Notes: generated by a model from the letters alone, not told the origin. DNA of 64,000 bases from Cloacibacterium sp. TD35 (GCF_028864635.1 NZ_CP104850.1:502001-566000), one strand, 5' to 3'. Positions 16,719 to 26,672 are shown, counted from the stretch's first letter. Numbers and translations are program-made.

Positions 16719-18359
16719 ATGTTACCAAAAATAAATCCAGAAAACACACAAACTTGGAAAGCACTCAACGAACATTTTGCACAAAATGATTTTGACCTAA
16801 GAACGCTTTTTCAAGAAAACGCTGAACGTTTCCAACAGTTTTCAGTAAAAAAAGAAAATTATCTTTTTGATTTTTCTAAAAATTTAATTGACCAAAAAGC
16901 ATTTGATTTATTGCTTCAATTGGCAGAAGAAACACAATTGAAAGCTGCCATCAATGCTATGTTTTCTGGTGAAAAAATAAATGAAACCGAAAAAAGAGCA
17001 GTTCTTCACACTGCTTTGAGAGATTTTTCTGACAAAGAAATCCTTGTAGACGGCGAAAACATAAAACCAGGAATCAAAAAAGTTCTTGACCACATGAAAG
17101 CTTTCTCTGAAAAAGTAATTTCTGGAGAGCACAAAGGTTTCAGTGGAAAAGAAATTACTGATGTGGTAAACATTGGAATTGGAGGTTCTGATTTAGGACC
17201 TGTAATGGTAGTTTCGGCGCTTAAACACTTCAAAACCAGATTAAATGTACATTTCGTTTCGAATGTAGACGGAAATCACATGGCAGAAGTAGTGAAAAAC
17301 TTAAATCCAGAGACTACACTTTTCATCGTAGCTTCTAAAACTTTCACTACTCAAGAAACCATGACCAATGCAAATTCTGCTAAATCTTGGTTCTTAAAAG
17401 CTGGAAAAGAAGAAGATGTAGCAAAACATTTTGTAGCTTTATCTACTAATATTCAAGCGGTTAAAGCATTCGGAATTGCAGAGGAAAATATTTTCGAGTT
17501 CTGGGATTGGGTTGGCGGAAGATATTCACTTTGGAGTGCTATTGGTTTAAGCATCGTTCTAGCGGTGGGTTATAAAAATTTTGAAAATTTATTAAAAGGA
17601 GCTTACGAAACCGATGTACATTTCCAAACGGCAGATTTTAAAGAAAACGTTCCTGTTTTAATGGGACTTTTGGGAATTTGGTACAGAAATTTCTTTGATG
17701 CAAGTTCTTATGCTATTTTACCGTACTCTCAATATTTAGATAGATTTGCAGCGTATCTTCAACAAGGAGATATGGAATCTAACGGAAAATCAGTAGACAG
17801 AAATGGCGAATATGTAACCTATCAAACTGGCCCAATTATTTGGGGAGAACCAGGAACAAATGGTCAACATGCTTTCTATCAATTGATTCATCAAGGAACA
17901 GAATTAATCCCTGCAGATTTTATCGCTTATGTAAAATCTTGCAACGAAGTTTCTGACCATCAAGAAAAATTATTGGCGAACTTTTTCGCTCAAACTGAGG
18001 CACTTGCATTCGGAAAAAGCGAAGACGAAGCAAGAGCAGAATTGGTAAAAGAAGGAAAATCTGAAGAAGAAATTGAAAAATTAGTGAAATTCAAAACCTT
18101 CATGGGAAACACTCCTACTAATTCATTCTTTATCAACGAACTAACTCCATTTTCACTAGGACAACTCATAGCACTTTATGAACACAAAATCTTCGTACAA
18201 GGTGTGATTTGGAATGTGTTTAGTTTTGATCAATTTGGGGTAGAATTAGGAAAAGTTTTAGCAGGAAAAATCCTACCAGAACTTACTGATAATGAGAAAA
18301 TAAACTCTCATGACTCTTCTACAAATGGTTTAATAAACTATTTCAAAGAAAATAAGTAA
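16719..18359 (+). CDS. pgi: Glucose-6-phosphate isomerase
   Basis: Cytosolic glycolytic and gluconeogenic enzyme interconverting glucose 6-phosphate and fructose 6-phosphate. Its 546 residues match the long bacterial form. Clear signatures are [13 protein letters not shown] (phosphate-binding loop, about residue 145), the [13 protein letters not shown] block, [12 protein letters not shown] and [10 protein letters not shown]. It is probably transcribed from the promoter at 16628-16660, and folD follows 41 bases downstream, so the two may share an mRNA. Confidence 0.97.
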   Translation: MLPKINPENTQTWKALNEHFAQNDFDLRTLFQENAERFQQFSVKKENYLFDFSKNLIDQKAFDLLLQLAEETQLKAAINAMFSGEKINETEKRAVLHTALRDFSDKEILVDGENIKPGIKKVLDHMKAFSEKVISGEHKGFSGKEITDVVNIGIGGSDLGPVMVVSALKHFKTRLNVHFVSNVDGNHMAEVVKNLNPETTLFIVASKTFTTQETMTNANSAKSWFLKAGKEEDVAKHFVALSTNIQAVKAFGIAEENIFEFWDWVGGRYSLWSAIGLSIVLAVGYKNFENLLKGAYETDVHFQTADFKENVPVLMGLLGIWYRNFFDASSYAILPYSQYLDRFAAYLQQGDMESNGKSVDRNGEYVTYQTGPIIWGEPGTNGQHAFYQLIHQGTELIPADFIAYVKSCNEVSDHQEKLLANFFAQTEALAFGKSEDEARAELVKEGKSEEEIEKLVKFKTFMGNTPTNSFFINELTPFSLGQLIALYEHKIFVQGVIWNVFSFDQFGVELGKVLAGKILPELTDNEKINSHDSSTNGLINYFKENK

Positions 18360-18400
18360 ATTTGAAATAAATCTAAAAAGTAAATAAAAAAGAAAAAAAC

Positions 18401-19288
18401 ATGGCACAAATTCTCGACGGTCTAAAAGTTTCTAAAGAAATAAAGGCTGAAATTAAAGCAGACGTAGAAAAAATTATTGCAAGCGGTAAAAGAGCTCCTC
18501 ATCTCGCAGCAATTTTAGTAGGAAACAATGGAGCGAGCGAAACATACGTTGCCAGCAAAATAAAAGATTGTAAAGAAGTAGGGTTTACCTCATCGCTTTA
18601 CAGATTTTCGAGCACTGCTTCTGAAGCTGAAGTTTTAGAAAAAATTGCAGAGCTCAATGTAGACCCAGAAATTGACGGATTCATCGTTCAGTTGCCTTTA
18701 CCAAAACAAATGGATCAAGAAAAAGTAATCATGGCGATTAATTCTCATAAAGATGTAGATGGTTTTCACCCAGAAAACTTTGGAAGAATGGCACTCGAAA
18801 TGAGTACTTTTTTACCGGCTACACCATTCGGAATTCTCACATTACTAGAACGTTATAACATTGAAACCAAAGGTAAAAACTGTGTAATTATAGGTAGAAG
18901 TAAAATCGTAGGAAGACCGATGTCTATCTTAATGGGAAGAAAAGATTTCCCAGGAAATGCTACGGTTACAGTAACACACTCTTACACTCCACACATTGAG
19001 GAATTTACCAAAAATGCAGACATTGTGATTACTGCATTAGGAGATCCAAAATTCTTAAAAGAAGATATGATTAAAGATGGCGTAGTGATTGTAGATGTAG
19101 GAATTACCAGAGTAGAAGATGCTAATGCGCCCAAAGGTTATAGAATTGTAGGAGACGTAGATTTTGCTAGTTGTGAGAAAAAAGCAAGTTGGATTACCCC
19201 AGTTCCGGGAGGAGTTGGACCAATGACCAGAGCGATGTTATTAAAAAATACTATTTTAGCATACAAACACACGATTTATAAAGATTAA
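18401..19288 (+). CDS. folD: Bifunctional methylene-THF dehydrogenase / methenyl-THF cyclohydrolase
   Basis: Cytosolic one-carbon enzyme making 10-formyl-THF from 5,10-methylene-THF, with NADP in most relatives. Its 295 residues show the catalytic YVASKIKDCKE block (Tyr and Lys, about residues 46-56), VQLPLPKQM (about residue 96) and the Rossmann part with IIGRSKIVGRP and PVPGGVGPMTRAML. It lies between pgi and queE. The queE start is three bases after its stop, so translational coupling is likely. Confidence 0.97.
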   Translation: MAQILDGLKVSKEIKAEIKADVEKIIASGKRAPHLAAILVGNNGASETYVASKIKDCKEVGFTSSLYRFSSTASEAEVLEKIAELNVDPEIDGFIVQLPLPKQMDQEKVIMAINSHKDVDGFHPENFGRMALEMSTFLPATPFGILTLLERYNIETKGKNCVIIGRSKIVGRPMSILMGRKDFPGNATVTVTHSYTPHIEEFTKNADIVITALGDPKFLKEDMIKDGVVIVDVGITRVEDANAPKGYRIVGDVDFASCEKKASWITPVPGGVGPMTRAMLLKNTILAYKHTIYKD

Positions 19289-19291
19289 GAA

Positions 19292-19921
19292 TTGGATTTA
19301 ACAAAAGAAATATTATTAAAAGAAGGAAAAATGCTCCCAGTGATGGAGCATTTTTACACTTTACAAGGAGAAGGTCACCACACCGGAAAAGCTGCTTATT
19401 TTATAAGATTAGGAGGTTGTGATGTAGGTTGTCATTGGTGTGACGTGAAGGAAAGTTGGGACCCAGAATTACATCCTTTAATGGATACTATAGAAATTGC
19501 CGAAACAGCTGCAAGCTATTGTAAAACCATTGTTCTAACAGGTGGAGAACCACTGATGTGGAATTTAGAAATTTTGACCAAAAGATTAAAGGAATTGGGT
19601 TGCCAAATTCACATCGAAACTTCTGGAGCTTATGATATGAGTGGAACACTTGATTGGATTACGCTTTCCCCTAAGAAAACAGGCTTACCAAAAGAAGAAA
19701 TTTACAAAGTAGCTAATGAGCTGAAAATCATAGCATTTAACAACCATGATTTCACCTTCGCAGAAGAACAAGCTGCTAAAGTATCTGAAAACTGTAAATT
19801 GTATCTGCAAAGTGAATGGAGCAAAAGAAACGAAATGTACCCAAAGATTACAGACTTTATTTTAGCAAATCCGAAATGGCAAGCTTCTGTACAAACACAT
19901 AAGTATCTTAATATTCCATAA
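19292..19921 (+). CDS. queE: 7-carboxy-7-deazaguanine synthase
   Basis: Radical SAM enzyme of queuosine (7-deazaguanine) synthesis, converting 6-carboxytetrahydropterin to CDG. Its 209 residues carry the CX3CX2C cluster motif CDVGCHWC, a GGEP motif (LTGGEPLMW) for SAM binding, and FYTLQGEGHHTGKAA near the start. I chose the TTG at 19292, three bases after folD, because the residues before the first internal Met (LTKEILLKEGK) look like the conserved N-terminus of flavobacterial relatives. The alternative is ATG 19331. Confidence 0.93.
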   Translation: MDLTKEILLKEGKMLPVMEHFYTLQGEGHHTGKAAYFIRLGGCDVGCHWCDVKESWDPELHPLMDTIEIAETAASYCKTIVLTGGEPLMWNLEILTKRLKELGCQIHIETSGAYDMSGTLDWITLSPKKTGLPKEEIYKVANELKIIAFNNHDFTFAEEQAAKVSENCKLYLQSEWSKRNEMYPKITDFILANPKWQASVQTHKYLNIP

Positions 19922-19955
19922 ATTAGTAGCATTGTAAGACTCTATTTTCTAAAAC

Positions 19956-21323
19956 ATGCAAAAATTAAGATATTCTAGATATTTTAAAAGCGCCATCATC
20001 ATCCTTGATATTTTTATTGTGGCTGCCGTTTTTGTGTTCTTTTTTCTGATGAGACACAAATACGTTTTAGAAAAAGTAAGAAAAGAAGAAAATTTTTTAT
20101 CTCTTGTATTATTGAGTCTTTTTTGGATTCTTTTAAGCGGAAGAACAAAACTATATTCCATTCCCAGAAACCTTACGTATACCCTTTATCTAGAAAGAAT
20201 TATCACACACATTTTCATTTTTTTATTGGGGATTTTGCTTTTGGCCAAAGTAAGTAATAATGAATTTCTGAAAGATGAGAGGTTCTTGATAACCTTTACC
20301 CTTTTTATTACCTTTTTTATAGTTAAATCATTCATTTTCTTTTCTTTAAAGTACATAAGACTTCAAGGGAAAAACTATAGAAATGTAATGTTTATTGCAG
20401 AAAATTCATCATCTGACATTTTAAAAGACATTATTACACATCGTAAAGATTATGGATACAGAGTGTACGAATTTCTAAATGATGACATTACCATCACTAA
20501 ACTCCAAAATTTTTGGAGAGAAAAAGAGATTCACACGATTTTTATCCCTTATGAAAATAATTTGAACCAAAATCTACTTGAAGAAATAAACAGAGAAGCT
20601 GAAAATGACAAAATAAAAATTTCTTTAATCCCTTCTGCAATTCATAATGAGTTTTTTCAATACGATTTGGGATATATTGAAACACAAACTATTTTAACAC
20701 CTTCTAAATTTCCTTTAGATTACTATAGCAATGCTATTATTAAACGAATATTTGATTTTACATTCTCTTTACTGGTTTTAATTTTTATTGCAAGCTGGTT
20801 ATTCCCCATCATTGCATTATTGATTAAATTAGACAGTAAAGGAAGTGTGTTTTTTGTTCAAAAAAGATATGGTTTTCATGATGAAGTTTTCGAATGCATC
20901 AAATTCAGAACTATGGTTGAAAACAATGAATCTACCACCAAAACCACTTCGCAAAACGATAGTAGAATTACAAAAATTGGTAGATTTCTAAGAAAAACAA
21001 GCTTAGATGAAATGCCCCAATTTATCAATGTTTTAAAAGGAGATATGTCTGTAGTAGGACCTAGACCACATATGCTATTGATTGATGAGTTCTACAAAGC
21101 AAAAATTGGTAGATATTCTGTAAGGAGCTTGGTACAACCTGGCATTACAGGCCTTGCCCAAGTAAGTGGTTTACGCGGTGATACTGGCGATATGGAAATA
21201 GAAATGAAAAAGAGAGTTATCGCAGATTCTTTTTACGTAAAAAATTGGAGCCTTACTCTAGATATTGTTATCATTCTTAAAACCATTTTATTAGTGATAA
21301 AAGGTGATCAAAAAGCCATTTAA
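19956..21323 (+). CDS. Polyprenyl glycosylphosphotransferase (WcaJ/WbaP-like sugar transferase)
   Basis: A 455-residue inner-membrane enzyme that starts exopolysaccharide or O-antigen units by moving a sugar phosphate onto undecaprenyl phosphate. The N-terminal half has about four helices and a Rossmann-like cytosolic part. A fifth hydrophobic segment (about residues 265-290) precedes the conserved catalytic domain with KRIFDF, KFRTM, RKTSLDEMPQFINVLKGDMSVVGPRP and VQPGITGLAQV. These match the Bac_transf domain. It is not next to the glycan genes at 2-6 kb, but may initiate the same glycan. Confidence 0.93.
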   Translation: MQKLRYSRYFKSAIIILDIFIVAAVFVFFFLMRHKYVLEKVRKEENFLSLVLLSLFWILLSGRTKLYSIPRNLTYTLYLERIITHIFIFLLGILLLAKVSNNEFLKDERFLITFTLFITFFIVKSFIFFSLKYIRLQGKNYRNVMFIAENSSSDILKDIITHRKDYGYRVYEFLNDDITITKLQNFWREKEIHTIFIPYENNLNQNLLEEINREAENDKIKISLIPSAIHNEFFQYDLGYIETQTILTPSKFPLDYYSNAIIKRIFDFTFSLLVLIFIASWLFPIIALLIKLDSKGSVFFVQKRYGFHDEVFECIKFRTMVENNESTTKTTSQNDSRITKIGRFLRKTSLDEMPQFINVLKGDMSVVGPRPHMLLIDEFYKAKIGRYSVRSLVQPGITGLAQVSGLRGDTGDMEIEMKKRVIADSFYVKNWSLTLDIVIILKTILLVIKGDQKAI

Positions 21324-21382
21324 AACAATAAATTGAAATTCTATAAAATTATTAATCCTAAAAAATGTAACTTCGCACGGTT

Positions 21383-22132
21383 ATGTTAAAACTTTTAAGC
21401 GCAATAGGGCAATACTTTTTACTTCTGGGTAAAGTAATTAAAAAACCTCAAAAAAAGCAAGTTTTCTTTAAACTTCTCATGAGAGAAATAAATGACTTGG
21501 GAGTAAATTCTTTTGGCCTTACTTTATTCACCTCTATATTTGTGGGAGCTGTCATTGCAATACAGATGTATAATAATTTTAGAAACGCAACAATTCCTAT
21601 TCCTGCACCTTTTATTGGGTATGCTACCAAGGTGGTCCTTATTCTAGAATTTGCCCCTACTATCATCTCTGTTATTTTAGCGGGAAAAGTAGGTTCATAT
21701 ATTACTTCAAGCATTGGTACGATGAGAGTTACAGAGCAGATTGATGCTTTAGATATTATGGGAGTAAATTCTGCCAATTTCTTAATCTTACCTAAAATTC
21801 TTGCCAGTGTAATTTTCAATCCAATATTGATAGCCATCAGCATTGTTTTTGGAATATGGGGAGGACATCTCGCAGGAGTAGCCACAGGAAACTGGTCTAA
21901 AGCAGACTACATTACAGGAATACAAATGTATATGCCACAATTTTATATTTGGTATGCTTTTTTAAAGACCGCTGTTTTTGCATTCCTAATTGCTACCATT
22001 CCAGCATTTTTTGGTTACAAAGTAAAAGGAGGCTCATTAGAAGTAGGTAGAGCCAGTACACAAGCTGTGGTTTGGACGATTGTAGCTATTATCATTGCCA
22101 ACTTAATATTAACTCAAATGTTCTTAAGCTAA
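21383..22132 (+). CDS. mlaE: MlaE-type ABC transporter permease
   Basis: A 249-residue inner-membrane permease of the MlaE family, with about five helices and the typical VGAVIAIQMY and FAPTIISVILAGKVGSYITSSIGTMRVTEQIDAL stretches. With MlaF and an MCE protein it moves phospholipids across the envelope. It overlaps mlaF by one base (TAATG), so the two are co-translated. The only MlaD-like gene in the window is at 9085-10029. Confidence 0.93.
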   Translation: MLKLLSAIGQYFLLLGKVIKKPQKKQVFFKLLMREINDLGVNSFGLTLFTSIFVGAVIAIQMYNNFRNATIPIPAPFIGYATKVVLILEFAPTIISVILAGKVGSYITSSIGTMRVTEQIDALDIMGVNSANFLILPKILASVIFNPILIAISIVFGIWGGHLAGVATGNWSKADYITGIQMYMPQFYIWYAFLKTAVFAFLIATIPAFFGYKVKGGSLEVGRASTQAVVWTIVAIIIANLILTQMFLS

Positions 22133-22944
22133 TGATAGAAGTAAAAGATTTAAGAAAAAGTTTTGATGGTGTGGAGGTTCTAAAGGGAATTACCACCACC
22201 TTCGAAACCGGAAAGGTAAACTTAGTCATAGGGCAATCAGGTTCAGGAAAAACTGTATTTCTGAAAAGTTTACTTAATGTTTTTGAACCCACAAGCGGAC
22301 ATATTTTATTTGACGGAAGAGATATTGTAGGCATGTCTCGTCAAGAAAAAGAAGCATTGAGAGCAGAAATCGGGACCGTATTCCAAGGAAGCGCACTATT
22401 TGACTCAATGACCGTTCAAGACAATATTATGTTTCCTCTAGATATGTTTACCAACCTTACTTTTACAGAAAAGAAAAAGAGGGTGAAGGAAGTAATAGGC
22501 AGAGTGCACTTAGAAAATGCAGAAAAAAAATTTCCATCTGAGATTTCAGGAGGAATGCAGAAAAGAGTAGCCATTGCAAGAGCAATTGTTAATAACCCAA
22601 GATATTTGTTTTGTGACGAACCAAATTCTGGGCTAGACCCTTTTACAGCAAATGTTATAGATGATTTAATTGCAGAAATCACCGAAGAATATAATACCAC
22701 TACGATTATAAATTCTCACGATATGAATTCTGTAATGACAATTGGCGAGAAAATTGTATACTTGAGAAAAGGCATCAAAGAATGGGAAGGAACAAAAGAT
22801 ATTTTAATCACCTCAGACAATAATTATCTGATAGATTTCGTTTATTCTTCAGAATTATTTAAGGAATTAAGAGAATACCTTATCCAAAACAACAAAACAA
22901 GTATAGATAACATTATAACACCAATAGAAAATGAAACAGATTAA
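22132..22944 (+). CDS. mlaF: MlaF-type ABC transporter ATPase
   Basis: A 270-residue cytosolic ATPase with Walker A GQSGSGKT, signature SGGMQKRVAIARA, Walker B YLFCDEPNSGLDP and a switch His in NSHDMNSV. It powers the MlaE permease. A longer frame beginning at 22072 lies inside mlaE; the ATG at 22132, sharing its A with the mlaE stop, gives the normal MIEVKDLRKSF start. The outer-membrane protein gene downstream overlaps its end by 14 bases. Confidence 0.94.
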   Translation: MIEVKDLRKSFDGVEVLKGITTTFETGKVNLVIGQSGSGKTVFLKSLLNVFEPTSGHILFDGRDIVGMSRQEKEALRAEIGTVFQGSALFDSMTVQDNIMFPLDMFTNLTFTEKKKRVKEVIGRVHLENAEKKFPSEISGGMQKRVAIARAIVNNPRYLFCDEPNSGLDPFTANVIDDLIAEITEEYNTTTIINSHDMNSVMTIGEKIVYLRKGIKEWEGTKDILITSDNNYLIDFVYSSELFKELREYLIQNNKTSIDNIITPIENETD

Positions 22945-23563
22945 GAAAATACTTAGCACATTATTTGTAACCGCATCATTGCTGTCTTTCTCTCAAATAA
23001 CTTTCGGAGTGAAGGCCAATATGCTTTATCAGGCTGATAAGCCTACTTGGGAGAATATTAAAAACGGAACTACTACGGTTTATCAAGACAAGGGAAAAAA
23101 TAATGTAGGCTATAATGCTGGTATTGCATTAAAAATTAATACTCCACTGGGCATTTTTATCCAACCAGAATTATATTATACTACATTTAGTAATGAATTT
23201 ACTGATGTAGCAACTAATACCACCATTGAGGTAAAAAACAACAGAGCAGATTTGCCTGTTTTGGTAGGATATAATCTTTTAGGAAAAACACTTGGCATTT
23301 ACGCTGGGCCAGTAGCTTCTTACAAGCTTTCTACAGACAATCAATATAATGATTTTAAAGAAAATGCAACCAAAGAATTTACACTTGGCTATCAATTTGG
23401 CGCACAAGTTACCATTTCTAAATTAGTAGTTTCTGCAAGATATGAAGGTGCTTTCAGTAATGATCAAAGAGAATTCATTAATACTAATGTATCTTCTAAC
23501 GAAGTGATTAGATATGACAACAGACCTAGTTTATTAATGTTTGGTTTAGGTTTAAATTTCTAA
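22931..23563 (+). CDS. PorT-like outer membrane beta-barrel protein
   Basis: A 210-residue exported protein with a signal peptide (KKILSTLFVTASLLSFSQ) and alternating amphipathic strands ending in a hydrophobic/aromatic residue pattern (FGLGLNF), as in small eight-stranded barrels of the PorT/OmpW-like type common in Bacteroidota. It overlaps mlaF by 14 bases and is thus in the same operon, which suggests an outer-membrane role linked to lipid transport; that link is inference. A strong terminator follows. Confidence 0.8.
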   Translation: MKQIKKILSTLFVTASLLSFSQITFGVKANMLYQADKPTWENIKNGTTTVYQDKGKNNVGYNAGIALKINTPLGIFIQPELYYTTFSNEFTDVATNTTIEVKNNRADLPVLVGYNLLGKTLGIYAGPVASYKLSTDNQYNDFKENATKEFTLGYQFGAQVTISKLVVSARYEGAFSNDQREFINTNVSSNEVIRYDNRPSLLMFGLGLNF

Positions 23564-23582
23564 AATAACATAAAGATTAATA

Positions 23583-23621
23583 AAAAAAACTCCGCAGCTT
23601 CGCTGCGGAGTTTTTTATTTT
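23583..23621. terminator. Bidirectional terminator
   Basis: ACTCCGCAGC and GCTGCGGAGT form a GC-rich stem with a three-base loop and A/T runs on both sides. It ends the mlaEF operon and the facing minus-strand gene. Confidence 0.93.
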
Positions 23622-23940
23622 ATAGATTACTATTGTCAGAATCAGTAATATTAGGATTTGGATTTACATTTTGCTGGGCTAGTTCAGCGGCTTGTTTCTC
23701 TATTTCTATTTTTTCTTGTTGTAGCTGCTGCCATTCTTTTCTTTTTTGTTCAGCTTTTATAGAAGAGCCTTTACTTACATACCCTACAATTCCTCCTATA
23801 ATCAACCCTATTCCTACTCCTCCCATTATTCCCATAAAGTGAGAAAGTGTAAATTCTTCTACTTCTAAATTAGTGGTCAAATAGAACAGTAATCCAGAAA
23901 TACCTAAAAGAAGAATTCCTATAATTGTTAAATTTTTCAT
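23620..23940 (-). CDS. Hypothetical small membrane protein
   Basis: A 106-residue protein with two hydrophobic helices (about residues 4-22 and 36-54, the second glycine-rich: GIMGGVGIGLIIGGIVGY) and a soluble C-terminal helix rich in Gln, Glu and Lys. The tail is Asn/Ser-rich. I do not recognise a named family. It is monocistronic, between two terminators. Confidence 0.65.
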   Translation of the reverse strand: MKNLTIIGILLLGISGLLFYLTTNLEVEEFTLSHFMGIMGGVGIGLIIGGIVGYVSKGSSIKAEQKRKEWQQLQQEKIEIEKQAAELAQQNVNPNPNITDSDNSNL

Positions 23941-23953
23941 TTTAGTTTATTTA

Positions 23954-23993
23954 AAAAAACCTTCTCAAATTTAAAAAATTTTAAGAAGGTTTA
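23954..23993 (-). terminator. Terminator after the M48 protease gene
   Basis: AAACCTTCT and AGAAGGTTT pair around an AT-rich loop and are followed on the minus strand by a long T-run. It lies 20 bases after the M48 protease stop. Confidence 0.75.
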
Positions 23994-24012
23994 TGTTATT
24001 TTTTAAAAAATT

Positions 24013-24822
24013 TTACAATTTACCACCTGCTTGTTTATAATATTCAAGAGCTTGAGGCATATGCTTGTTTAAGTCTGATCTTCTAGTATCTGGACTAGGG
24101 TGAGTAGACAAAAATTCTGGCGGTCTTTGAGAATTTGCGGCCTGAGCCTCCATTCTTTCCCAGAAAGGTAGTGACTGTCTTGGGTCATACCCAGCCATTG
24201 CCATAATATATAATCCCATTTGATCTGCTTCTAATTCTTGATTTCTTCCATATTTAAGAAGAGCTACTTGCGCTCCAATAGGATATGCCGCTTTAAAAAT
24301 TTGTTGTAACTTATCATTAGAAATTACCCCTCCTGCTATTGCACCACCATATTGTGCAATCATTGCTTGAGAAATCCTTTCATTACCATGACCCGCTAGA
24401 GCGTGAGAAACTTCGTGCCCCATTACTACAGCTATCCCTGTTTCGTCTTTACAAATAGGCATAATACCTGTATAAAACGCTACTTTCCCTCCTGGCATAC
24501 ACCATGCGTTTAATTGCTTGTCTTCCAATAAATTAAACTCCCAGTTATAACCTTGTAAATCTGCTTCTCTACCAATGCCTTTATAGTAATTAATCGCCGC
24601 ATTTTTTATTCTAATCCCTACATTCTTCACTCTTGTGGCATCTGTAGTATTGGTAATTACTTTAGCTTTAGAAAGTGCGGTTTGATATTCTTGAACTCCC
24701 ATAGCAGTTAATTGATCATTTCCCACAATCTGAACTGATTTTCTCCCTGTAATGGGATTGGTAACACAAGCAATTAATGCTAATGAAATGGCTCCTGAAG
24801 CGATAATAGTTTTTATTTTCAT
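24013..24822 (-). CDS. M48 family metalloprotease lipoprotein (LoiP/BepA-like)
   Basis: A 269-residue periplasmic zinc protease. It has a type II signal peptide (LALIACVTN, Cys about residue 19), the HEXXH motif in GHEVSHALAGHGNER, and the third ligand Glu in NQELEADQMGL. The C-terminal part has HPSPDTR, typical of the family. It probably works in envelope quality control at the outer membrane. A frame 29 residues longer exists, but MKIKTIIASGAISLALIAC is a complete signal peptide and the extra part is hydrophobic filler, so I start at 24822. Confidence 0.92.
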   Translation of the reverse strand: MKIKTIIASGAISLALIACVTNPITGRKSVQIVGNDQLTAMGVQEYQTALSKAKVITNTTDATRVKNVGIRIKNAAINYYKGIGREADLQGYNWEFNLLEDKQLNAWCMPGGKVAFYTGIMPICKDETGIAVVMGHEVSHALAGHGNERISQAMIAQYGGAIAGGVISNDKLQQIFKAAYPIGAQVALLKYGRNQELEADQMGLYIMAMAGYDPRQSLPFWERMEAQAANSQRPPEFLSTHPSPDTRRSDLNKHMPQALEYYKQAGGKL

Positions 24823-24975
24823 TTTACTGTGATTTAATATTTGAAACAAAATTAAAACAATTTTTATTCCATAAAAAATTATATAGAAATTATATAAAAA
24901 AGAAATCAAATCCTGATAAGTTTTGCATTAAATTTGTATTGATAATTAATGATTTAACTCAACACCCATCATATT

Positions 24976-25506
24976 ATGAAAAAATTAATTTATTTGAGTT
25001 TTTGTGCAATACTTTCGTTTTTGCATTCGTGTACTTCACAAATCAATATAGATCCTAAGACTTTAGAGGAAATTACAACCTCTAACCAATTTACATTTAT
25101 GGCGGAAAGAGCCAACCCTACCAATTATGATGTTATCAATGTAATGAATGCTATGCCTAATGGTAATGCTGCTAGAATGCTAGACTTAGACTATGGCTAT
25201 ACAGTGGTGCTCAAAGAAAAAGAGCTAGATGTTAATTTGCCATATTTTGGCAGAATGTACAATCCTAGTTATGATACTTCCAAAAACAGTTACAGATTTA
25301 CTTCTAAAGATTTTACACTAAGTAAAATTCAAAACAAAAAAGGAAACCTAGTATACACTATTTCGCCTAAAGATGTGCAGCATATAAGAGTGATTTACAT
25401 AGAAGTATATAAAAACGGAAACGCATATGTTTCTATGGATGCTAATGACAGACAACCTATTTCTTACAATGGTTATTTAATGAAAAATGAAATCTCTAAA
25501 AAATAG
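24976..25506 (+). CDS. DUF4251 domain lipoprotein
   Basis: A 176-residue exported protein with a lipobox (FLHSC, Cys about residue 19) followed by a DUF4251-like domain with the diagnostic LPYFGRMY stretch at about residues 90-97. The family is widespread in Bacteroidota and has no known function. It ends two bases from meaB on the other strand, with no terminator between them. Confidence 0.8.
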   Translation: MKKLIYLSFCAILSFLHSCTSQINIDPKTLEEITTSNQFTFMAERANPTNYDVINVMNAMPNGNAARMLDLDYGYTVVLKEKELDVNLPYFGRMYNPSYDTSKNSYRFTSKDFTLSKIQNKKGNLVYTISPKDVQHIRVIYIEVYKNGNAYVSMDANDRQPISYNGYLMKNEISKK

Positions 25507-25507
25507 T

Positions 25508-26494
25508 TTAGATTTTTTTATTCAATAATCTTTCTACAAAAATTTTGGCTTCAGAACTTGGATTAGACTTCAATTCTGAAGCATTTTTTTTATGGCTTTC
25601 AAATTGATTTTCAAGTTCATGGGTAGACTTAGTAGCGCTTAGAATATATTGATGTACCCAATATTCAAATCTTTTTTCAGATTGTATTTTTCTTACTTCT
25701 TCTAGCCTTCCTGTATTTATTTTTAAAGAAATGAAATTATTTATTTTTTGATACACCTCATCTAAACCTTCATGATGTAAAGCAGAACCCAACAAAACCG
25801 GAACTTTCCAGTCTTTTTCTTTTGGGTGCATAAATTGTAAAGCATGAATAAGTTCTGCACGGTGAGATCTCGCTTCTTTTAAATTTTCTTCGCTCACTTT
25901 ATTTATAAAAATTACATCTACCATTTCCATCAGACCTCTTTTTATCCCTTGTAATTCATCACCCGTACCTATTACTTTAAGCATCAGAATTACATCTGTA
26001 ATATCGGCAACCAAAACTTCTGACTGACCTACTCCTACCGTTTCTATCAAAATATAATCATATCCAGCAGCTTCGCAAATGAGCATGGTCTCAAAAGTAG
26101 TATTGGCAACTCCGCCTAGAAATCCAGAACTTGGACTAGGGCGAATAAATGCGTTTTCGTCTTTTGCCAACTCTTCCATTCTGGTTTTATCTCCGAGAAT
26201 AGAACCTTTATTTACAGAAGAACTTGGATCAATGGCTAAAACAGCCACTTTTTTGCCTTGCGAAATGGCATATTTCCCAAAGCTTTCAATAAAAGTTGAT
26301 TTCCCTGCGCCAGGAACTCCAGTAATTCCTACTCTCACTGATTTCCCTGTGTAAGGCAGAATTTTTTTCAGCAGTTCTTCCGCCAAAACTCTATGCTCTG
26401 GCTTTTTGCTTTCGATTAAAGTAATGGCTTTCCCAAGAATTCTTTTGTCTTGGGCTAATATTCCTTGTAAAAGTACTTCTGTAGAAAAATTCAT
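25508..26494 (-). CDS. meaB: Methylmalonyl-CoA mutase-associated GTPase
   Basis: A G3E-family GTPase (ArgK/MeaB) that protects methylmalonyl-CoA mutase and gates its cobalamin loading. Its 328 residues carry the P-loop GVPGAGKST (about residues 57-65), VLAIDPSS, the switch region IETVGVGQSE and the base motif NKVS. The longest frame is 38 residues longer, but MNFSTEVLLQGI is a better start and the extra part is not family-like. The mutase gene lies 600 bases upstream on the same strand, with a small DUF2281-like gene and a terminator in between, so they are neighbours but probably not one transcript. Confidence 0.94.
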   Translation of the reverse strand: MNFSTEVLLQGILAQDKRILGKAITLIESKKPEHRVLAEELLKKILPYTGKSVRVGITGVPGAGKSTFIESFGKYAISQGKKVAVLAIDPSSSVNKGSILGDKTRMEELAKDENAFIRPSPSSGFLGGVANTTFETMLICEAAGYDYILIETVGVGQSEVLVADITDVILMLKVIGTGDELQGIKRGLMEMVDVIFINKVSEENLKEARSHRAELIHALQFMHPKEKDWKVPVLLGSALHHEGLDEVYQKINNFISLKINTGRLEEVRKIQSEKRFEYWVHQYILSATKSTHELENQFESHKKNASELKSNPSSEAKIFVERLLNKKI

Positions 26495-26612
26495 CTTAAC
26501 AAAATTAAGAAAGTATTTCAAACTATTTCCTAAAAACTTAGAGATTGCTTTAAATAAAATAAAAATAACAAATAAACACCCTTCTCTAATGGAACTGACG
26601 CACCCCATAAAG

Positions 26613-26645
26613 AAAAAAGGCTTCAGAAAACTGAAGCTTTTATGA
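26613..26645 (-). terminator. Terminator after the DUF2281-like gene
   Basis: GGCTTCAG and CTGAAGC(C) pair around four bases; on the minus strand a run of six T follows. It separates the small gene from meaB. Confidence 0.75.
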
Positions 26646-26672
26646 AAAAATTTGATTTGATATGAAGAACTT

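Noticed and set aside
22072-22131. A 20-residue extension of mlaF
   Set aside because: It lies wholly inside mlaE in another frame; the ATG overlapping the mlaE stop gives the standard MlaF start.
24823-24909. A 29-residue N-terminal extension of the M48 protease
   Set aside because: It would bury the signal peptide and lipobox inside the protein.
26495-26608. A 38-residue N-terminal extension of meaB
   Set aside because: The extra residues are hydrophobic and not family-like; MNFSTEVLLQ is a normal start.
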